Of a DNA stretch of 64,000 nt, positions 1-12,159 are shown one piece after another. The position numbers were made by a program, and so were the translations under genes. The notes beneath the pieces are model-generated. The model was not told the origin of the DNA and did no database searches. It saw nothing but the letters and a program-made list of their open reading frames with translations. Numbering within the stretch: position 1 is the first letter of the stretch; each line of letters begins with the position of its first letter. Source of the DNA: Methylobacterium gossipiicola (GTDB lineage: Bacteria > Pseudomonadota > Alphaproteobacteria > Rhizobiales > Beijerinckiaceae); assembly GCF_900113485.1 (NCBI RefSeq), contig NZ_FOPM01000002.1:62001-126000 (forward strand), read 5' to 3'.

Positions 1-818
1 TTGACGACGGCGATGTAGCCCGCGAACCGGCTCATGGCCCAGGACAGCCGATCGAGGTTCTCCGGCAGGCGGGCGGCGGCCAGCAGGGTCTGCGGCCCCG
101 GATCGCTGTCGGGATAGTCGAACGGCTCCATGGGGACCTGGAGCAGGGCCTCGTGGCCGGCTTCGCGGGCGCGGGCGACGGTGCGCTCCAGATCGCTGGC
201 GTAGGGCGCGAAGGCGAAGCTGACCTCGGGCGGGAGCTTGGTGATGGCGCTCGCCGTCGCCGTCTGGCCGATGCCGAGGCCCGTCAGTAGGATGGCGATG
301 CGCGGACCGGTCACGCCGGGGTCCGGCCGGGCGTAGACGTCGAGGACCCGGGTTCGGCCTTCGCCGAGGCGCGGCAGGTTTCCGTAGCGACCGCGCTCCG
401 CCAGACGCGGATCGAGGGCGGCGAGCTTGGGCGGCCCGGCATCGGGCACGCGGATCACCACGGCGTCGCCCGGGGCCTGAGCGCCGCCCGCACGCACGAC
501 GGTGACGCCCGACGCCGTTTCGACGGCATCGGCGGAACGCTGTCCGGCGGTGAGTTTCTCGGGGGTCTTCTCCGGGGCCTTCTCGGCCACGGGTGCCGCG
601 GGCTCCGGCTCGCGCAGGGTGATGGCGGCGACGGCCACCGGCTCGCCCCCATGGGGGTCCCCCATGATCGCGAGGGCGCTCACGCCCGCGACGAGGCCGA
701 GGGCGAGGGCGCCGCCCACGATCCGGGTGGTCGGGCGCAGGGCCGAGAGGGCGGCAAACCGCTCGCGGGGCGTGCGCTTGATGCCGAGCGGCTGGGTCAG
801 GATATCGTCGGAGGCCAC
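1..818 (-). CDS. Divergent polysaccharide deacetylase family protein (partial, C-terminus outside window)
   Basis: Partial gene read from a GTG at 818 to the window edge. Residues 33-52 form one hydrophobic segment (membrane anchor), followed by an Ala/Glu/Pro-rich linker and, from about residue 175, a domain with ILLTGLGIG, FAFAPYASDL and LQVPMEPFDYP, typical of the Polysacc_deac_2 (YibQ) family. The usual DD pair of true deacetylases is replaced by TGLG, which I know from rhizobial members, so enzymatic activity is doubtful. It lies downstream of the envC-ctpA pair, the common arrangement for this family, which suggests a periplasmic role in cell-wall maintenance. Function is inferred from family and context only. 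Confidence 0.8.
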   Translation of the reverse strand, partial: MASDDILTQPLGIKRTPRERFAALSALRPTTRIVGGALALGLVAGVSALAIMGDPHGGEPVAVAAITLREPEPAAPVAEKAPEKTPEKLTAGQRSADAVETASGVTVVRAGGAQAPGDAVVIRVPDAGPPKLAALDPRLAERGRYGNLPRLGEGRTRVLDVYARPDPGVTGPRIAILLTGLGIGQTATASAITKLPPEVSFAFAPYASDLERTVARAREAGHEALLQVPMEPFDYPDSDPGPQTLLAAARLPENLDRLSWAMSRFAGYIAVV

Positions 819-883
819 GCTCAGCCGTTTCCCTCAGAGTTCGGGGCGGGATCGGCGACACTAACGAAAGCGGCCCCCGATAC

Positions 884-896
884 CGGTTCTGAACCG
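884..896. promoter_or_regulatory. 13-bp perfect palindrome CGGTTCTGAACCG
   Basis: Six-base arms around a single central base, in the 129-bp gap between ctpA and the deacetylase start. It could be an operator for the deacetylase gene or chance. No regulator is suggested by neighbours. Confidence 0.25.
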
Positions 897-947
897 ATAT
901 TGAGGGCCAATGTGGTTAATACGTCCCTAAGACGGAACGGGTTCGGC

Positions 948-2267
948 TCAGTTCGGCATAGGGGCCTTGGTGTTGGAGGCGCCCTTCTGGATGCCACGCA
1001 GGAAGTCGAAGGCGGCGATGAGCTGCTTGTCCTTGGCCGGGTCCGGCGGGACGTAGGCCGAGGAGCCGCCGCGCTCCTCCACGTCCTTCTGCTTCAGATG
1101 GCCCTTGAGACCGGCCTCGCCCTTCGTCTCGTCCTTGCCCTTCAGCTCGTCCGGGACCTCCTGCAGGACCTCTTGATCCGGCTCGATGCCCTTGGCCTGG
1201 ATCGAGCGGCCCGACGGCGTGTAGTAGCGCGCCGTGGTCAGGCGCAGGGCGCCACTGCCGCCGAGGGGAATGATCGACTGAACCGAGCCCTTGCCGAACG
1301 AGCGGGTGCCGAGCACCGTCGCGCGCTTGTGGTCCTGCAGGGCGCCGGCCACGATCTCGGAAGCCGAGGCCGATCCGCCGTTGACCAGCACGACGATGGG
1401 CTTGCCCTTGGTCAGATCGCCGGCCTTGGCCGAGAAGCGCTGGGTCTCGTCGGGGTTGCGGCCACGGGTCGAGACGATCTCGCCGCGGTCGAGGAAGGCG
1501 TCCGAGACCATCACGGCCTGATCGAGGAGGCCGCCCGGATTGTTGCGCAGATCGAGGACGTAGCCCTTGAGCTTGTCGGCACCGATCTCGCTGTTGAGCT
1601 TGTCGATGGCCGAGCGCAGGCCGTCATAGGTCTGCTCGTTGAATTGGGTCAGGCGGACGTAGCCGATATCGCCGCCCTCGGCGCGCGAGCGCACGGGCTT
1701 GATCTTGATCACGTCGCGATTGAGCACGACCTCGATGGGGTCCTTCGACTCCTTGCGGCTGATCTTGAGCTTGACCGGGGAATTCACCGGGCCGCGCATC
1801 TTGTCCACGGCCTGGTTCAGGGTGAGGCCCTGGACCTGATCCTCGTCGATCTGCGTGATGATGTCGTTGGAGAGGATCCCGGCCTTCGAGGCGGGGGTGT
1901 CGTCGATGGGGGTCACGACCTTGATGAGGCCGTCTTCCATGGTGACCTCGATGCCGAGGCCGCCGAACTCGCCACGGGTCTGCACCTGCATGTCCCGGAA
2001 GCTCTTCGCGTCCATGTAGCTCGAATGCGGATCGAGGGAGGTGAGCATGCCGTTCACGGCCGCCTCGATGAGCTTGGCCTCGTCGGGCTTCTCCACGTAG
2101 TCGGTGCGGACCTTCTCGAACACGTCGCCGAACAGGCTGAGCTGGCGATAGGTCTCCGCGGACGCCGCGACGGCGCTGGTCCCGGAGAGCAGACGGGTCT
2201 GGGTCGCGACCACGGAGGACCCGACGCCCAGGAACGCGCCGAGGAGAATGAGGGAAACCTTGCGCAT
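948..2267 (-). CDS. ctpA: S41 family C-terminal processing peptidase CtpA
   Basis: Periplasmic carboxyl-terminal protease of 439 residues. An N-terminal hydrophobic export signal (about residues 4-22) is followed by the family's N-terminal helices, a PDZ domain (about 90-170, with GEFGGLGIEV and TPASKAGI) and the S41 catalytic core. The SASASE motif carrying the nucleophile begins at residue 299 and the GKGSVQ lysine is K326, giving the Ser-Lys dyad. The start at 2267 was chosen because its ATG overlaps the envC TAA by one base (TAATG); a longer reading from 2306 adds only envC sequence. EnvC and CtpA are typically neighbours in alphaproteobacteria and act in peptidoglycan hydrolase control. 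Confidence 0.95.
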   Translation of the reverse strand: MRKVSLILLGAFLGVGSSVVATQTRLLSGTSAVAASAETYRQLSLFGDVFEKVRTDYVEKPDEAKLIEAAVNGMLTSLDPHSSYMDAKSFRDMQVQTRGEFGGLGIEVTMEDGLIKVVTPIDDTPASKAGILSNDIITQIDEDQVQGLTLNQAVDKMRGPVNSPVKLKISRKESKDPIEVVLNRDVIKIKPVRSRAEGGDIGYVRLTQFNEQTYDGLRSAIDKLNSEIGADKLKGYVLDLRNNPGGLLDQAVMVSDAFLDRGEIVSTRGRNPDETQRFSAKAGDLTKGKPIVVLVNGGSASASEIVAGALQDHKRATVLGTRSFGKGSVQSIIPLGGSGALRLTTARYYTPSGRSIQAKGIEPDQEVLQEVPDELKGKDETKGEAGLKGHLKQKDVEERGGSSAYVPPDPAKDKQLIAAFDFLRGIQKGASNTKAPMPN

Positions 2268-3649
2268 TATCCGCGAACCTTCTCGCTGGGGCTTTTGGCC
2301 CACCAAGGCTCCGGATCGATGGAGCCGCCGTCTTTTCTGAACTCGACGTATAACATGGGATCGCCACCGGCCGGGGCCGCTCCCGCGCCGCCGTCACCCA
2401 TGGCCGCAACGGGCTCGCCCGCCAGGACGAACTGGCCGACCTCGACGTCGATCTGATCCATTCCAGCCAGCAGCAGATAGTAGCCATCGCCGGCATTGAT
2501 GATCAAGAGTCGGCCATACGAGCGAAACTGGCCGGCAAACGAAACCCAGCCATCGGCCGGAGAGGAAACCACAGCTTTCGGCCGGGTGACGAGCGAAATG
2601 CCGCGGGTGGTGCCACCGTTTCCGTCGGGCTGATTGAAGCCGCGCGTGAGGGTGCCGCTCACCGGCCGGGGCAGCTCGCCACGGGTATCGACGAACCGGA
2701 CCTTCGGGGCGAGGCGGGCCGGATCGCGGCTCCCCGCGGCGGCGAACTTTTCCTGCGTGGCGCGGGCCTCGCGGGTCTCGGCCGCGCGCGCTTCGTCCGC
2801 CGCGCGCCGTGCGGAGGCGACTTCGCCCTCCATGCGGTCGACGAGTTCTTTGAGTGTGCGAGCCTGCTGACCGAGTTCCGCCGTCCGCGCCCGCTCCGTC
2901 ACCAGGCCGCTCTCGACCTCGGCGAGGCGTGCCTTGCGGGCGGCGATGAGGGCATTGAGGCGCAGCTGCTCGCGCGCCCAGCCGTTCAGATCGTTTTTCA
3001 AACCTTCGCGATCCGCCGCGATGAGACCCTTGAGCCGAACCATTTCGGTGAGATCGGCCGCGAGGGTTTCGGCCTCGCCACGCAGTTCCGGCACCACGGC
3101 GCCGAGCAGCATCGAGGTTCGGATGACGGCGAGCACGTCCTCCGGCTTGACCAGAACCGCCGGGGGCGGTCGCCGACCCATGCGTTGAAGGGCCGCCAGG
3201 ATTTCGGCGATCACGCCGCGCCGACTATCGAGGGACCGGCGGATGGCTGCCTCGCTCGTGCCGAGGGCCTTCAGGCGCTCCTCGAGCCGGATCATCCTGT
3301 CTTCCGTCGCCTGGGCCTGCCGGGCGGCATCCAGGAGAGCGGTGTTGAACTTCGCCCGGTCGTCGCCGATGGCCGCGATCTCGGCCTCCAGCTGCGCCTT
3401 CGTGCCGGTCGAGGCCGCGAGCGCCTCTTCGATCCGTTTCAGATTCTCCGCCCGGCGCTCCTTTTCGGCGACCGCCTTCTGGATCGCCTCCGCCTCGGCC
3501 GGTGATGCCTTCACGCCCGCGTCCTTGGCGCCCGCGTCCTTGGCATCCTGCGCCAGGACGGGCACCGCCGCGATCAGGCCGGTCAGGCCGAGGGCGAACA
3601 GCGTCCGCCCCCCCTTCCATGCCGTTCCGCTGGGCTTGCCCGCCATCAT
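2267..3649 (-). CDS. envC: Murein hydrolase activator EnvC
   Basis: Periplasmic protein of 460 residues. A signal peptide (about 1-33, ending VPVLAQDA) precedes a long Ala/Glu/Arg-rich coiled coil (about 45-295) and a C-terminal LytM/M23 fold (about 330-445). In the LytM part the zinc-binding positions of active M23 peptidases are lost: [14 protein letters not shown] and MLYVEF stand where H...D, H and HxH would be. That fits a non-enzymatic activator of amidases in division, not a hydrolase. Its ATG overlaps the rlmH stop by four bases (ATGA), and its stop overlaps ctpA, so the three are probably translationally coupled. Confidence 0.93.
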   Translation of the reverse strand: MMAGKPSGTAWKGGRTLFALGLTGLIAAVPVLAQDAKDAGAKDAGVKASPAEAEAIQKAVAEKERRAENLKRIEEALAASTGTKAQLEAEIAAIGDDRAKFNTALLDAARQAQATEDRMIRLEERLKALGTSEAAIRRSLDSRRGVIAEILAALQRMGRRPPPAVLVKPEDVLAVIRTSMLLGAVVPELRGEAETLAADLTEMVRLKGLIAADREGLKNDLNGWAREQLRLNALIAARKARLAEVESGLVTERARTAELGQQARTLKELVDRMEGEVASARRAADEARAAETREARATQEKFAAAGSRDPARLAPKVRFVDTRGELPRPVSGTLTRGFNQPDGNGGTTRGISLVTRPKAVVSSPADGWVSFAGQFRSYGRLLIINAGDGYYLLLAGMDQIDVEVGQFVLAGEPVAAMGDGGAGAAPAGGDPMLYVEFRKDGGSIDPEPWWAKSPSEKVRG

Positions 3650-4143
3650 CGTTCGTCGAGATTTCCGCGGTGGTAAGGATGGCCGGCGAGGATCGTCAGC
3701 GCCCGATACACCTGCTCCAAGGCCAGCACGCGCACAAGACCATGCGGCAACGTCGCCGCGCCGAAGGAGAGCGTGAGGTCGGCGCGCGCACGGACCGTCG
3801 TGTCGAGGCCGTCGGCTCCGCCGATGACGACGGCGAGACTCGGGCGGGCGGCATCGCGCCAGGCCGCGACCCGGTCGGCGAAGGCTTCGCTGGTAAGGTC
3901 GGTTCGCCCGCGCTCGTCGTAGGCGATGAGAGCCGCGCCGGTCGCGTGCGCCAGGATCGCGGCGCCCTCCTCCGCGCAGCGGTCCTGCGGACGACGCGCG
4001 CGGCTCTCGGGAATTTCAACGATTTCGCAGGCCGGAAAGCCGAGGCCGCGCCCGAGTTGCGCAGCCCGCTCCCGATAGCGCAGGGCGAGATCGCGCTCCG
4101 AACCCGCCTTCAGGCGGCCGATGGCGACGACGGCGAGACGCAC
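3646..4143 (-). CDS. rlmH: 23S rRNA (pseudouridine-1915-N3)-methyltransferase RlmH
   Basis: SPOUT-class SAM-dependent methyltransferase of 165 residues, close to the family's ~155. It methylates the pseudouridine at position 1915 in helix 69 of 23S rRNA. The knot region is clear: [10 protein letters not shown], then [12 protein letters not shown] and [18 protein letters not shown] at the C-terminus, with the conserved YHR end. It follows rsfS by 21 bases and overlaps envC by four, the standard rsfS-rlmH pairing of ribosome-maturation genes. Confidence 0.95.
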   Translation of the reverse strand: MRLAVVAIGRLKAGSERDLALRYRERAAQLGRGLGFPACEIVEIPESRARRPQDRCAEEGAAILAHATGAALIAYDERGRTDLTSEAFADRVAAWRDAARPSLAVVIGGADGLDTTVRARADLTLSFGAATLPHGLVRVLALEQVYRALTILAGHPYHRGNLDER

Positions 4144-4164
4144 GAAACGGGTGCCCCGCCCGGC

Positions 4165-4608
4165 TCACTTCGCCCCGGCGGTACCCGACAGGTCGGCGGA
4201 CGGGCGGTCGGCCCCCCACATCTTCTCGAGATTGTAGAAGCCGCGCACTTCGGGGCGGAATATATGCACGATGATGTCGCCGGCATCGATCAGCACCCAG
4301 TCGCAGGCCGGGAGCCCCTCGACTCTGGCGGAGCCGAGGCCCTTGGTCTTCATGTCCTGCAGGATACGATCCGCGATGGCACCGACGTGGCGCTGTGACC
4401 GGCCAGAGGTGATGATCATGGTATCGGCCAGCGACGTCCGCCCCATGAGATCGATCTCGATGGTCTCTTCGGCCTTCATGTCCTCGAGGCAATCGAGGGC
4501 AAGCGTCCTGAGGCTGCCGATCTTGCGGTCGGTCGCTTCGTCGGAACCCGGGGTTCCCTGGTAAACCGCGTCGTTCAGCGTCTCGGTTCCTGCACTAGCC
4601 ATGATCAT
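4165..4608 (-). CDS. rsfS: Ribosome silencing factor RsfS
   Basis: 147-residue RsfS/Iojap protein that binds uL14 on the 50S subunit and blocks subunit joining in starvation. Family motifs are EEIxxxDL-like (ETIEIDLMGRTSLADTMII), SGRSQRHVGAIADRI, CDWVLIDAGDIIVHIF and the C-terminal RPEVRGFYNLEKMW. The start at 4608 (MIMASAGTE) has a GGAG upstream; an ATG two codons later at 4602 is equally possible. Longer readings reach into the nadD 3' region without similarity. Sits between nadD and rlmH. Confidence 0.93.
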   Translation of the reverse strand: MIMASAGTETLNDAVYQGTPGSDEATDRKIGSLRTLALDCLEDMKAEETIEIDLMGRTSLADTMIITSGRSQRHVGAIADRILQDMKTKGLGSARVEGLPACDWVLIDAGDIIVHIFRPEVRGFYNLEKMWGADRPSADLSGTAGAK

Positions 4609-4681
4609 GCGCTCATCGTACTCCGAATGCGCGCGACATGGAACGTGTCGTTTGCGCCTTCGGTGAATCACCTTCCGCGAC

Positions 4682-5293
4682 CTACCCCCTGGCCCGCAAC
4701 GCCGTGGAGGACAGGTGGGAGCGCGGGCCATGCAGGAAGACCCAGGCCGGCGGGTCGAGGTCCGGCAGCAGCCCGGCATCGGTTTCGGCGATGCGCCAGC
4801 GGTCCAGAACCCGCGCCGCCCGCGCGGCGGGCCCCGTCAGGGTGAAGCCAGGCCGATCAATGATGGCGATGGGCATCGCATCGGCGATCTCGCGAAACCC
4901 CGCCCAGCGATGAAATGTCGCGAGGCTGTCGGCCCCCATGATCCAGACGAAGCGCACGGTCGGATACCGGGCCACGAGGTAGCGCAGGCTCTGGCGGGTG
5001 TACCGGGCGCCGATCCGGTCCTCGAACGCGGTGACGACGATGCGCGGATGGGCGGCGATGGCCTGGGCCTCGGCGACGCGCGCCTCGATGGAGGCGAGGT
5101 CGGCCCGGTCCTTCAAGGGATTGCCGGGCGTGACCATCCACCAGACCCGGTCGAGGCGCAGGCGCCGCAGGGCGACGCGGCTGACGTGACGATGCCCGAG
5201 ATGGGCCGGGTTGAACGAGCCGCCATAGAGGCCGACCCGCAGGCCCGGGCAAGCCGGCGGCAGCCGGACCGGCCCCGACACGTCAAGGCGCAT
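4682..5293 (-). CDS. nadD: Nicotinate-nucleotide adenylyltransferase NadD
   Basis: Makes deamido-NAD from nicotinate mononucleotide and ATP in NAD synthesis. 203 residues. The nucleotidyltransferase signature GGSFNPAHLGH is at about residues 24-34, TPGNPLK follows at about 55-61, and the C-terminal SHLSSTALR replaces the usual ISSTxIR. About 18 residues precede the first strand; this short N-terminal extension is common in alphaproteobacteria. It is followed 73 bases later by rsfS, as in many genomes, and preceded by proA. Confidence 0.94.
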   Translation of the reverse strand: MRLDVSGPVRLPPACPGLRVGLYGGSFNPAHLGHRHVSRVALRRLRLDRVWWMVTPGNPLKDRADLASIEARVAEAQAIAAHPRIVVTAFEDRIGARYTRQSLRYLVARYPTVRFVWIMGADSLATFHRWAGFREIADAMPIAIIDRPGFTLTGPAARAARVLDRWRIAETDAGLLPDLDPPAWVFLHGPRSHLSSTALRARG

Positions 5294-5326
5294 CGGTCTT
5301 GGACGGTAAAGGGGCCGCCCGCCGCG

Positions 5327-6631
5327 TCAAGGACGCGTCTGCCCGCTGCCGTGCACCCGATACTTGAAGGTGGTGAGCTGCTCGACCCCGACGGGGCCGC
5401 GCGCGTGCATCCGGCCCGTGGCGATGCCGATCTCGGCCCCGAACCCGAACTCGCCGCCATCGGCGAACTGGGTCGAGGCATTGTGCACCACGATGGCCGA
5501 ATCGACCTCCGCCAGGAAGCGCGTCGCCTCCGCCCGATCGGCCGTGACGATGGAATCCGTGTGATGCGAGCCGTAGGTCTCGATATGGGCGATGGCGGCC
5601 TCGAGGCCGTCCACCACCCGCACGGCGATGATGGCGTCGAGGTACTCCGTGCGCCAATCGGCCTCGGTGGCGGGCGTGACGCGGGCATCGACAGCCCGCA
5701 CGTCCGCATCCCCGCGCACGGCGCAGCCGGCCTCGATCAGCATGGTGACGAGGGGCGCGAGATGCGTCGCGGCGCAGGCCCGGTCGACCAGCAGGGTCTC
5801 GGCGGCGCCGCAGATGCCGGTGCGCCGCATCTTGCTGTTGAGAACTACGGTACGGGCCATGTCGAGGTCGGCGGCGGCGGCCACGTAGACGTGGCAGATG
5901 CCGTCGAGATGGGCGAAGACGGGGACGCGGGCCTCGTTGTGGACGCGCTCCACCAGCCCGCGGCCACCGCGCGGCACGATGACGTCGATACACCCATCGA
6001 GCCCCGACAGCATGGCGCCGACGGCGGCGCGGTCGCGGGTCGGCACGATCTGGATGGCATCGGCGGGCAGTCCGGACACCTCCAGCCCCTCCCGCATGGC
6101 GCGGGCGATGGCCATGGCCGTGCGGTGACTGTCGGACCCCGCCCGAAGGATCGCGGCGTTGCCGGCCTTGAGGCACAGGGCGCCGGCATCGGCGGTGACG
6201 TTGGGGCGGCTCTCGAAGATGACGCCAATCACACCGAGCGGCACGGCGATGCGCTCGATGACGAGGCCGTTGGGCCGCTCGAAGGCGGCGACCTGCCGCC
6301 CGACGGGATCCGGCAGGGCACCGATCTTTTCCACGGCATCCGCGATGGCGCCGAGACGGGCGGGATCGAGGGTGAGCCGATCGATGAGCGCCTGGGTCTG
6401 GCCACCGGCGCGGGCCGCCTCCACGTCCAGGGCGTTCTCCGCGAGAATCTCGGCTTGCGCGGCCCGAAGACGCTCGGCGATGGTGCGCAGGGCCACGTCC
6501 TTGGTCTGGGCTGGCGCCAGGGCGATGCCCCGCGCGGCCGCGCGGGCGCGCTGGCCGATGGCATGCATCTCGGCCATGAGATCGGGAGCCTGGAACTCGG
6601 AACGCAGATTCAGAACGGGCACGGTCTTCAT
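5327..6631 (-). CDS. proA: Glutamate-5-semialdehyde dehydrogenase (gamma-glutamyl phosphate reductase)
   Basis: Second enzyme of proline synthesis: NADPH-dependent reduction of gamma-glutamyl phosphate. 434 residues, a little longer than the ~417 of E. coli ProA because of an N-terminal extension. Aldehyde-dehydrogenase superfamily fold with [22 protein letters not shown] and the catalytic-cysteine segment [16 protein letters not shown]. The C-terminal region has the ProA-specific [13 protein letters not shown] and [13 protein letters not shown]. It lies 87 bases downstream of proB, its pathway partner. Confidence 0.96.
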   Translation of the reverse strand: MKTVPVLNLRSEFQAPDLMAEMHAIGQRARAAARGIALAPAQTKDVALRTIAERLRAAQAEILAENALDVEAARAGGQTQALIDRLTLDPARLGAIADAVEKIGALPDPVGRQVAAFERPNGLVIERIAVPLGVIGVIFESRPNVTADAGALCLKAGNAAILRAGSDSHRTAMAIARAMREGLEVSGLPADAIQIVPTRDRAAVGAMLSGLDGCIDVIVPRGGRGLVERVHNEARVPVFAHLDGICHVYVAAAADLDMARTVVLNSKMRRTGICGAAETLLVDRACAATHLAPLVTMLIEAGCAVRGDADVRAVDARVTPATEADWRTEYLDAIIAVRVVDGLEAAIAHIETYGSHHTDSIVTADRAEATRFLAEVDSAIVVHNASTQFADGGEFGFGAEIGIATGRMHARGPVGVEQLTTFKYRVHGSGQTRP

Positions 6632-6718
6632 CCCCGCGGGCCCTCGTGCCCGCCTGTTGTCTTACGGGTCATCGCATGCCGGATGGCTTCGTAACAAGCG
6701 TAGCCGGCGACGACCCGA

Positions 6719-8979
<2,261 letters not shown>

Positions 8980-9471
8980 TCAGGCGCCGCTGCGACGGCA
9001 TTTTCCGTCGAGATTCAGGTACTGGATACTCCGAAGTCCCGCCTCGAACCATGCGCTCGCGGATCTGACCTCGCCGAACTGGGCCTTGGCCGATTCGGTG
9101 CCCTCGTATCCGTAGAGGAGGATGCGGATCGCCTCCCCCGGAGAAACCAGGGTCGGCGGCGCCCCGGCCTCGAAGGTCCAGAGGGGAGCGGCGATTCCTT
9201 CGGACTCGAAGGCCGTGCGCGTGCCGTCGCTCTCGATCTGGTTCAGCTGCGTGACCCTGGGAGCGGCTGCCGCTCCCGAAAGCGCGAACGTGAACCCAAC
9301 CTTCGGTGAACGACCGACGAAGTTGTAGAATTCGCAATACAGCGTCGGCTTCGCCGGCTTGAGCGCGGCCACCACGGATACGGGCTCCGGATTGGGTTTC
9401 CGAATCAGCCAGGCCGCCACGAGGGCCGCCGACAGCCCCGTGATGACGGAAACGGCGAGGATTCGCTTCAT
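8980..9471 (-). CDS. Hypothetical secreted protein
   Basis: 163-residue protein with a lysine-started signal or anchor sequence (MKRILAVSVITGLSAALVAA) and no family I recognise. The mature part has TLYCEFYNFVGRSPKVGFTF and a C-terminal Cys, so two cysteines could form a disulphide. ATG 9471 is preceded by GAGG; the longer frame to 9582 runs into the rpmA terminator. Between rpmA and obgE many genomes carry a GNAT gene; here this unrelated protein occupies that place. Confidence 0.7.
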   Translation of the reverse strand: MKRILAVSVITGLSAALVAAWLIRKPNPEPVSVVAALKPAKPTLYCEFYNFVGRSPKVGFTFALSGAAAAPRVTQLNQIESDGTRTAFESEGIAAPLWTFEAGAPPTLVSPGEAIRILLYGYEGTESAKAQFGEVRSASAWFEAGLRSIQYLNLDGKCRRSGA

Positions 9472-9539
9472 CGCCTCATCCCGGACGGCGCCGCGCCCGG
9501 CCTCCGACGCATTCCGGCCATGCGGAAAGCCGGACCAGA

Positions 9540-9572
9540 CGACGAAAGGGAGGACGGCGGACCATCCTCCCT
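9540..9572 (-). terminator. Rho-independent terminator after rpmA
   Basis: On the minus strand AGGGAGGA, a 10-base loop and TCCTCCCT form a perfect 8-bp stem followed by TTTCGTCGTC. It lies 50 bases past the rpmA stop and would separate rplU-rpmA from the obgE series. Confidence 0.7.
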
Positions 9573-9621
9573 CGAAACGCATCCCGATCGTCCGGACATC
9601 CAGACGATCAAGACAGATTCC

Positions 9622-9888
9622 TTACTCGGCGGCTTCCTGCACCGGAACCACCGTGACGAACGCGCGGCCGCGCTTCGTCATGAACAGCACGCGGCCATCG
9701 GTCTTGGCGAACAGGGTGTGATCCGTGCCCATGCCGACATTGGCGCCGGGATGCCACTTGGTGCCGCGCTGGCGCACGATGATGTTGCCGGCGATGACGG
9801 CTTCCGAACCGAACTTCTTGACGCCGAGGCGCTGGCCGGCGGAATCGCGGCCGTTGCGGGACGAGCCGCCTGCTTTTTTGTGGGCCAT
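9622..9888 (-). CDS. rpmA: 50S ribosomal protein bL27
   Basis: 88-residue bL27, with the N-terminus [16 protein letters not shown] that reaches the peptidyl transferase centre, then [22 protein letters not shown] and [16 protein letters not shown]. It is not of the Firmicutes type with a cleaved N-terminal extension. It follows rplU by 38 bases in the universal rplU-rpmA pair. Confidence 0.98.
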   Translation of the reverse strand: MAHKKAGGSSRNGRDSAGQRLGVKKFGSEAVIAGNIIVRQRGTKWHPGANVGMGTDHTLFAKTDGRVLFMTKRGRAFVTVVPVQEAAE

Positions 9889-9926
9889 TGGGGCTTACTC
9901 CAAAATCTCGAAAAACGGTTCCGCCG

Positions 9927-10241
9927 TCAGGCGCTGATGCCGGTGATGCGCACCACGGTGTGGTGCTGGCGGTGGCCCCGCTTGCGACGCGAATTCTGGC
10001 GACGGCGCTTCTTGAAGGCGATGACCTTCGCGTCGCGGCCATGGCTGACGATCTCGCCCGTGACGCTGATGCCCGAGAGCAGCGGCGCGCCGATCTGGGT
10101 GGCGCCGGCGCCGTCGGCGAACAGGAGCACGTCCCCGAAGGTGACGCTGGAACCGGCTTCGCCCTCAAGGCTGGCGATCGTGATGGTGTCGTTGGCGGCA
10201 ACGCGATACTGCTTGCCGCCCGTCTTGATGACTGCGAACAT
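9927..10241 (-). CDS. rplU: 50S ribosomal protein bL21
   Basis: 104-residue bL21 starting [14 protein letters not shown], with the basic 23S-binding segment [17 protein letters not shown] and the C-terminal VVRITGI. First gene of the rplU-rpmA transcript; the proposed promoter is about 150 bases upstream. Confidence 0.98.
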   Translation of the reverse strand: MFAVIKTGGKQYRVAANDTITIASLEGEAGSSVTFGDVLLFADGAGATQIGAPLLSGISVTGEIVSHGRDAKVIAFKKRRRQNSRRKRGHRQHHTVVRITGISA

Positions 10242-10392
10242 CGTTCTCTCTCGTGTTCTCTGCCGGCCTCCAGCCCGCCCGTCGGGTAAGCCTGGACCGT
10301 CTTCTTGTTCAGGTCATCCGCGACACCGAGTCGAGACCGGGCGCGAACGCGAAACGCGCGGACTTCGTCGAGGAAGCCGCGCCTAGCGCCGC

Positions 10393-10422
10393 TGCATAGG
10401 CGCGGCGACCATGATTTGTCAA
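10393..10422 (-). promoter_or_regulatory. Putative sigma-70 promoter of rplU-rpmA
   Basis: On the minus strand TTGACA (10417-10422) and TATGCA (10393-10398) are separated by 18 bases. It would give a leader of roughly 145 nt before rplU. Seen in sequence; activity inferred. Confidence 0.55.
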
Positions 10423-10458
10423 TGCAATGACAGTCCGGAGGGCCAGGGCGAAGCCCCG

Positions 10459-11994
10459 TCACCGCTTCGTCAGGCCGCCGAGAATGTTTCGGAGGATCGC
10501 GTCGCCCACTTCCGTCCCGACCTTGCGGGCCATGGACCGCGCCGCGTTGCCCAGAACCTGTTCGGCCAGACTCGGGGGCGGACGCCGACCGCCCTTCGTG
10601 GGTGGCTTCGACCCGAACACGCCGCCCAGGAGATTCCCGAGCATGCCGGACAATCCACCCTCCGATTGCTGCGCGGCCTCGGCGGGGGCGGCGTCCAAGC
10701 CCTTGCGCTTGGCCAGGATCTCGTAGGCGCTCTCGTTGTCCACGGCCGTGTCGTACTTGCCCCGCACGGGACTGTTCGCCATCAGGGCCGCCCGCTCGGC
10801 CGGGGTGATGGGGCCGACGCGCCCCTGGGGCGGGGCGACGAGGGCGCGCTCGACGACCGACGGCGTGCCCTTCGGTTCGAGGAAGCTCATCAGGGCTTCG
10901 CCGACCCCGAGTTCGGTGATGGCCTCCCCGACGTCGAAGCGGGGATTCTGTCGGAAGGTCTCGGCAGCCGCCTTGACGGCACGCTGATCCCGCGGGCTGA
11001 AGGCCCGCAGGGCGTGCTGCACCCGGTTGCCGAGCTGGCCGAGCACCGATTCTGGCACGTCGAGGGGGTTCTGAGTCACGAAGTAGACGCCGACCCCCTT
11101 CGAGCGAATCAGGCGCACCACCTGCTCGATGGCCCCGAGCAACGCCTTCGGGGCATCGTCGAACAGCAGATGCGCCTCATCGAAGAAGAACACCAGCTTC
11201 GGCTTGTCGAGGTCGCCCACCTCCGGCAGCTGCTCGAACAGCTCCGACAGCATCCACAGCAGGAAGGCGGCGTAGAGCCGGGGCCGCTGCATGAGCTTGT
11301 CGGCCGCCAGGATGTTGACGATGCCGCGCCCCTCGCGGTCGGTCCGCATGAAATCGTTGAGGTCGAGGGCCGGCTCGCCGAAGAACCGGTCGCCCCCCTG
11401 CCCCTCCAGCATCAGCAACTGGCGCTGGATCGCCCCGATGCTCGCCGCCGAGACGTTACCGTACTGACCCGAGATCGCCTTCAGGTTTTCGGAGAGATAG
11501 AGCAGCAGGGCGCGCAGGTCCTTGAGGTCGAGGACCGGCCATTGGTTGTCGTCGGCGACCCGGAAGGCGATGTTGAGCACGCCCTCCTGGGTGTCGTTGA
11601 GTTCGAGGAGCCGGGCCAGAACCAGGGGGCCCATCTCGATCACCGTGGCGCGGATCGGATGGCCCTGGTCACCGAACAGGTCCCAGAATACGACCGGAAA
11701 CCGATCCGGCTCATAGGGGAGGCCCAGCTCCTCGGCCCGCTTGACGAAGACGGGCTTGGATTCACCCGCCGCCGCGAGCCCCGACAGGTCGCCCTTGATG
11801 TCCGCGGCGAAGACCGGGACGCCCGCGTTGGAGAAGCCCTCGGCCATCACCTGCAGGGTCACGGTCTTGCCGGTACCGGTGGCGCCGGCCACGAGGCCGT
11901 GGCGATTGGCGAGTCGCAGGGTCAGGGCCTCCGGCTTCATGCCGCCGCCCGCGACGCGGGACTTGCCGACCAGAATCGTACCGTCGCCCTGCAT
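10459..11994 (-). CDS. HerA-like helicase/ATPase, DUF853 family
   Basis: 511-residue cytoplasmic P-loop ATPase of the HerA/FtsK-related DUF853 family, whose members are annotated as putative DNA helicases or translocases without an established role. Walker A GATGTGKT is at residues 37-44, Walker [14 protein letters not shown] lies mid-protein, followed by [20 protein letters not shown] and a conserved [11 protein letters not shown]. The C-terminal tail has a Gly/Leu-rich stretch ([16 protein letters not shown]) and a basic end. ATG 11994 begins [12 protein letters not shown], the usual family start; the in-frame ATG at 12030 adds 12 residues lacking similarity. Family sure, role unknown. Confidence 0.88.
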   Translation of the reverse strand: MQGDGTILVGKSRVAGGGMKPEALTLRLANRHGLVAGATGTGKTVTLQVMAEGFSNAGVPVFAADIKGDLSGLAAAGESKPVFVKRAEELGLPYEPDRFPVVFWDLFGDQGHPIRATVIEMGPLVLARLLELNDTQEGVLNIAFRVADDNQWPVLDLKDLRALLLYLSENLKAISGQYGNVSAASIGAIQRQLLMLEGQGGDRFFGEPALDLNDFMRTDREGRGIVNILAADKLMQRPRLYAAFLLWMLSELFEQLPEVGDLDKPKLVFFFDEAHLLFDDAPKALLGAIEQVVRLIRSKGVGVYFVTQNPLDVPESVLGQLGNRVQHALRAFSPRDQRAVKAAAETFRQNPRFDVGEAITELGVGEALMSFLEPKGTPSVVERALVAPPQGRVGPITPAERAALMANSPVRGKYDTAVDNESAYEILAKRKGLDAAPAEAAQQSEGGLSGMLGNLLGGVFGSKPPTKGGRRPPPSLAEQVLGNAARSMARKVGTEVGDAILRNILGGLTKR

Positions 11995-12159
11995 GATCGC
12001 TAAGCCCCCGCACCGCGCCGCGCGTCGCACCGCTCCCGCCGGTTATGCCGCCGGGGCGCGGCATTTTCCAGCGTCCGCGCCCGACGTGTCGGGACGCCCT
12101 TGCTTTACGCGCGGCAAGGCCGGACAGACAGCAATTCGAACCCCCTGGAGCGACCCGAG

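Noticed and set aside
651..2456. 601-codon open frame on the plus strand
   Set aside because: Antisense shadow of ctpA in GC-rich DNA; composition is meaningless and ctpA has full family motifs.
4715..6694. 659-codon plus-strand open frame
   Set aside because: Shadow across proA and nadD; His/Gly/Asp-rich without any domain.
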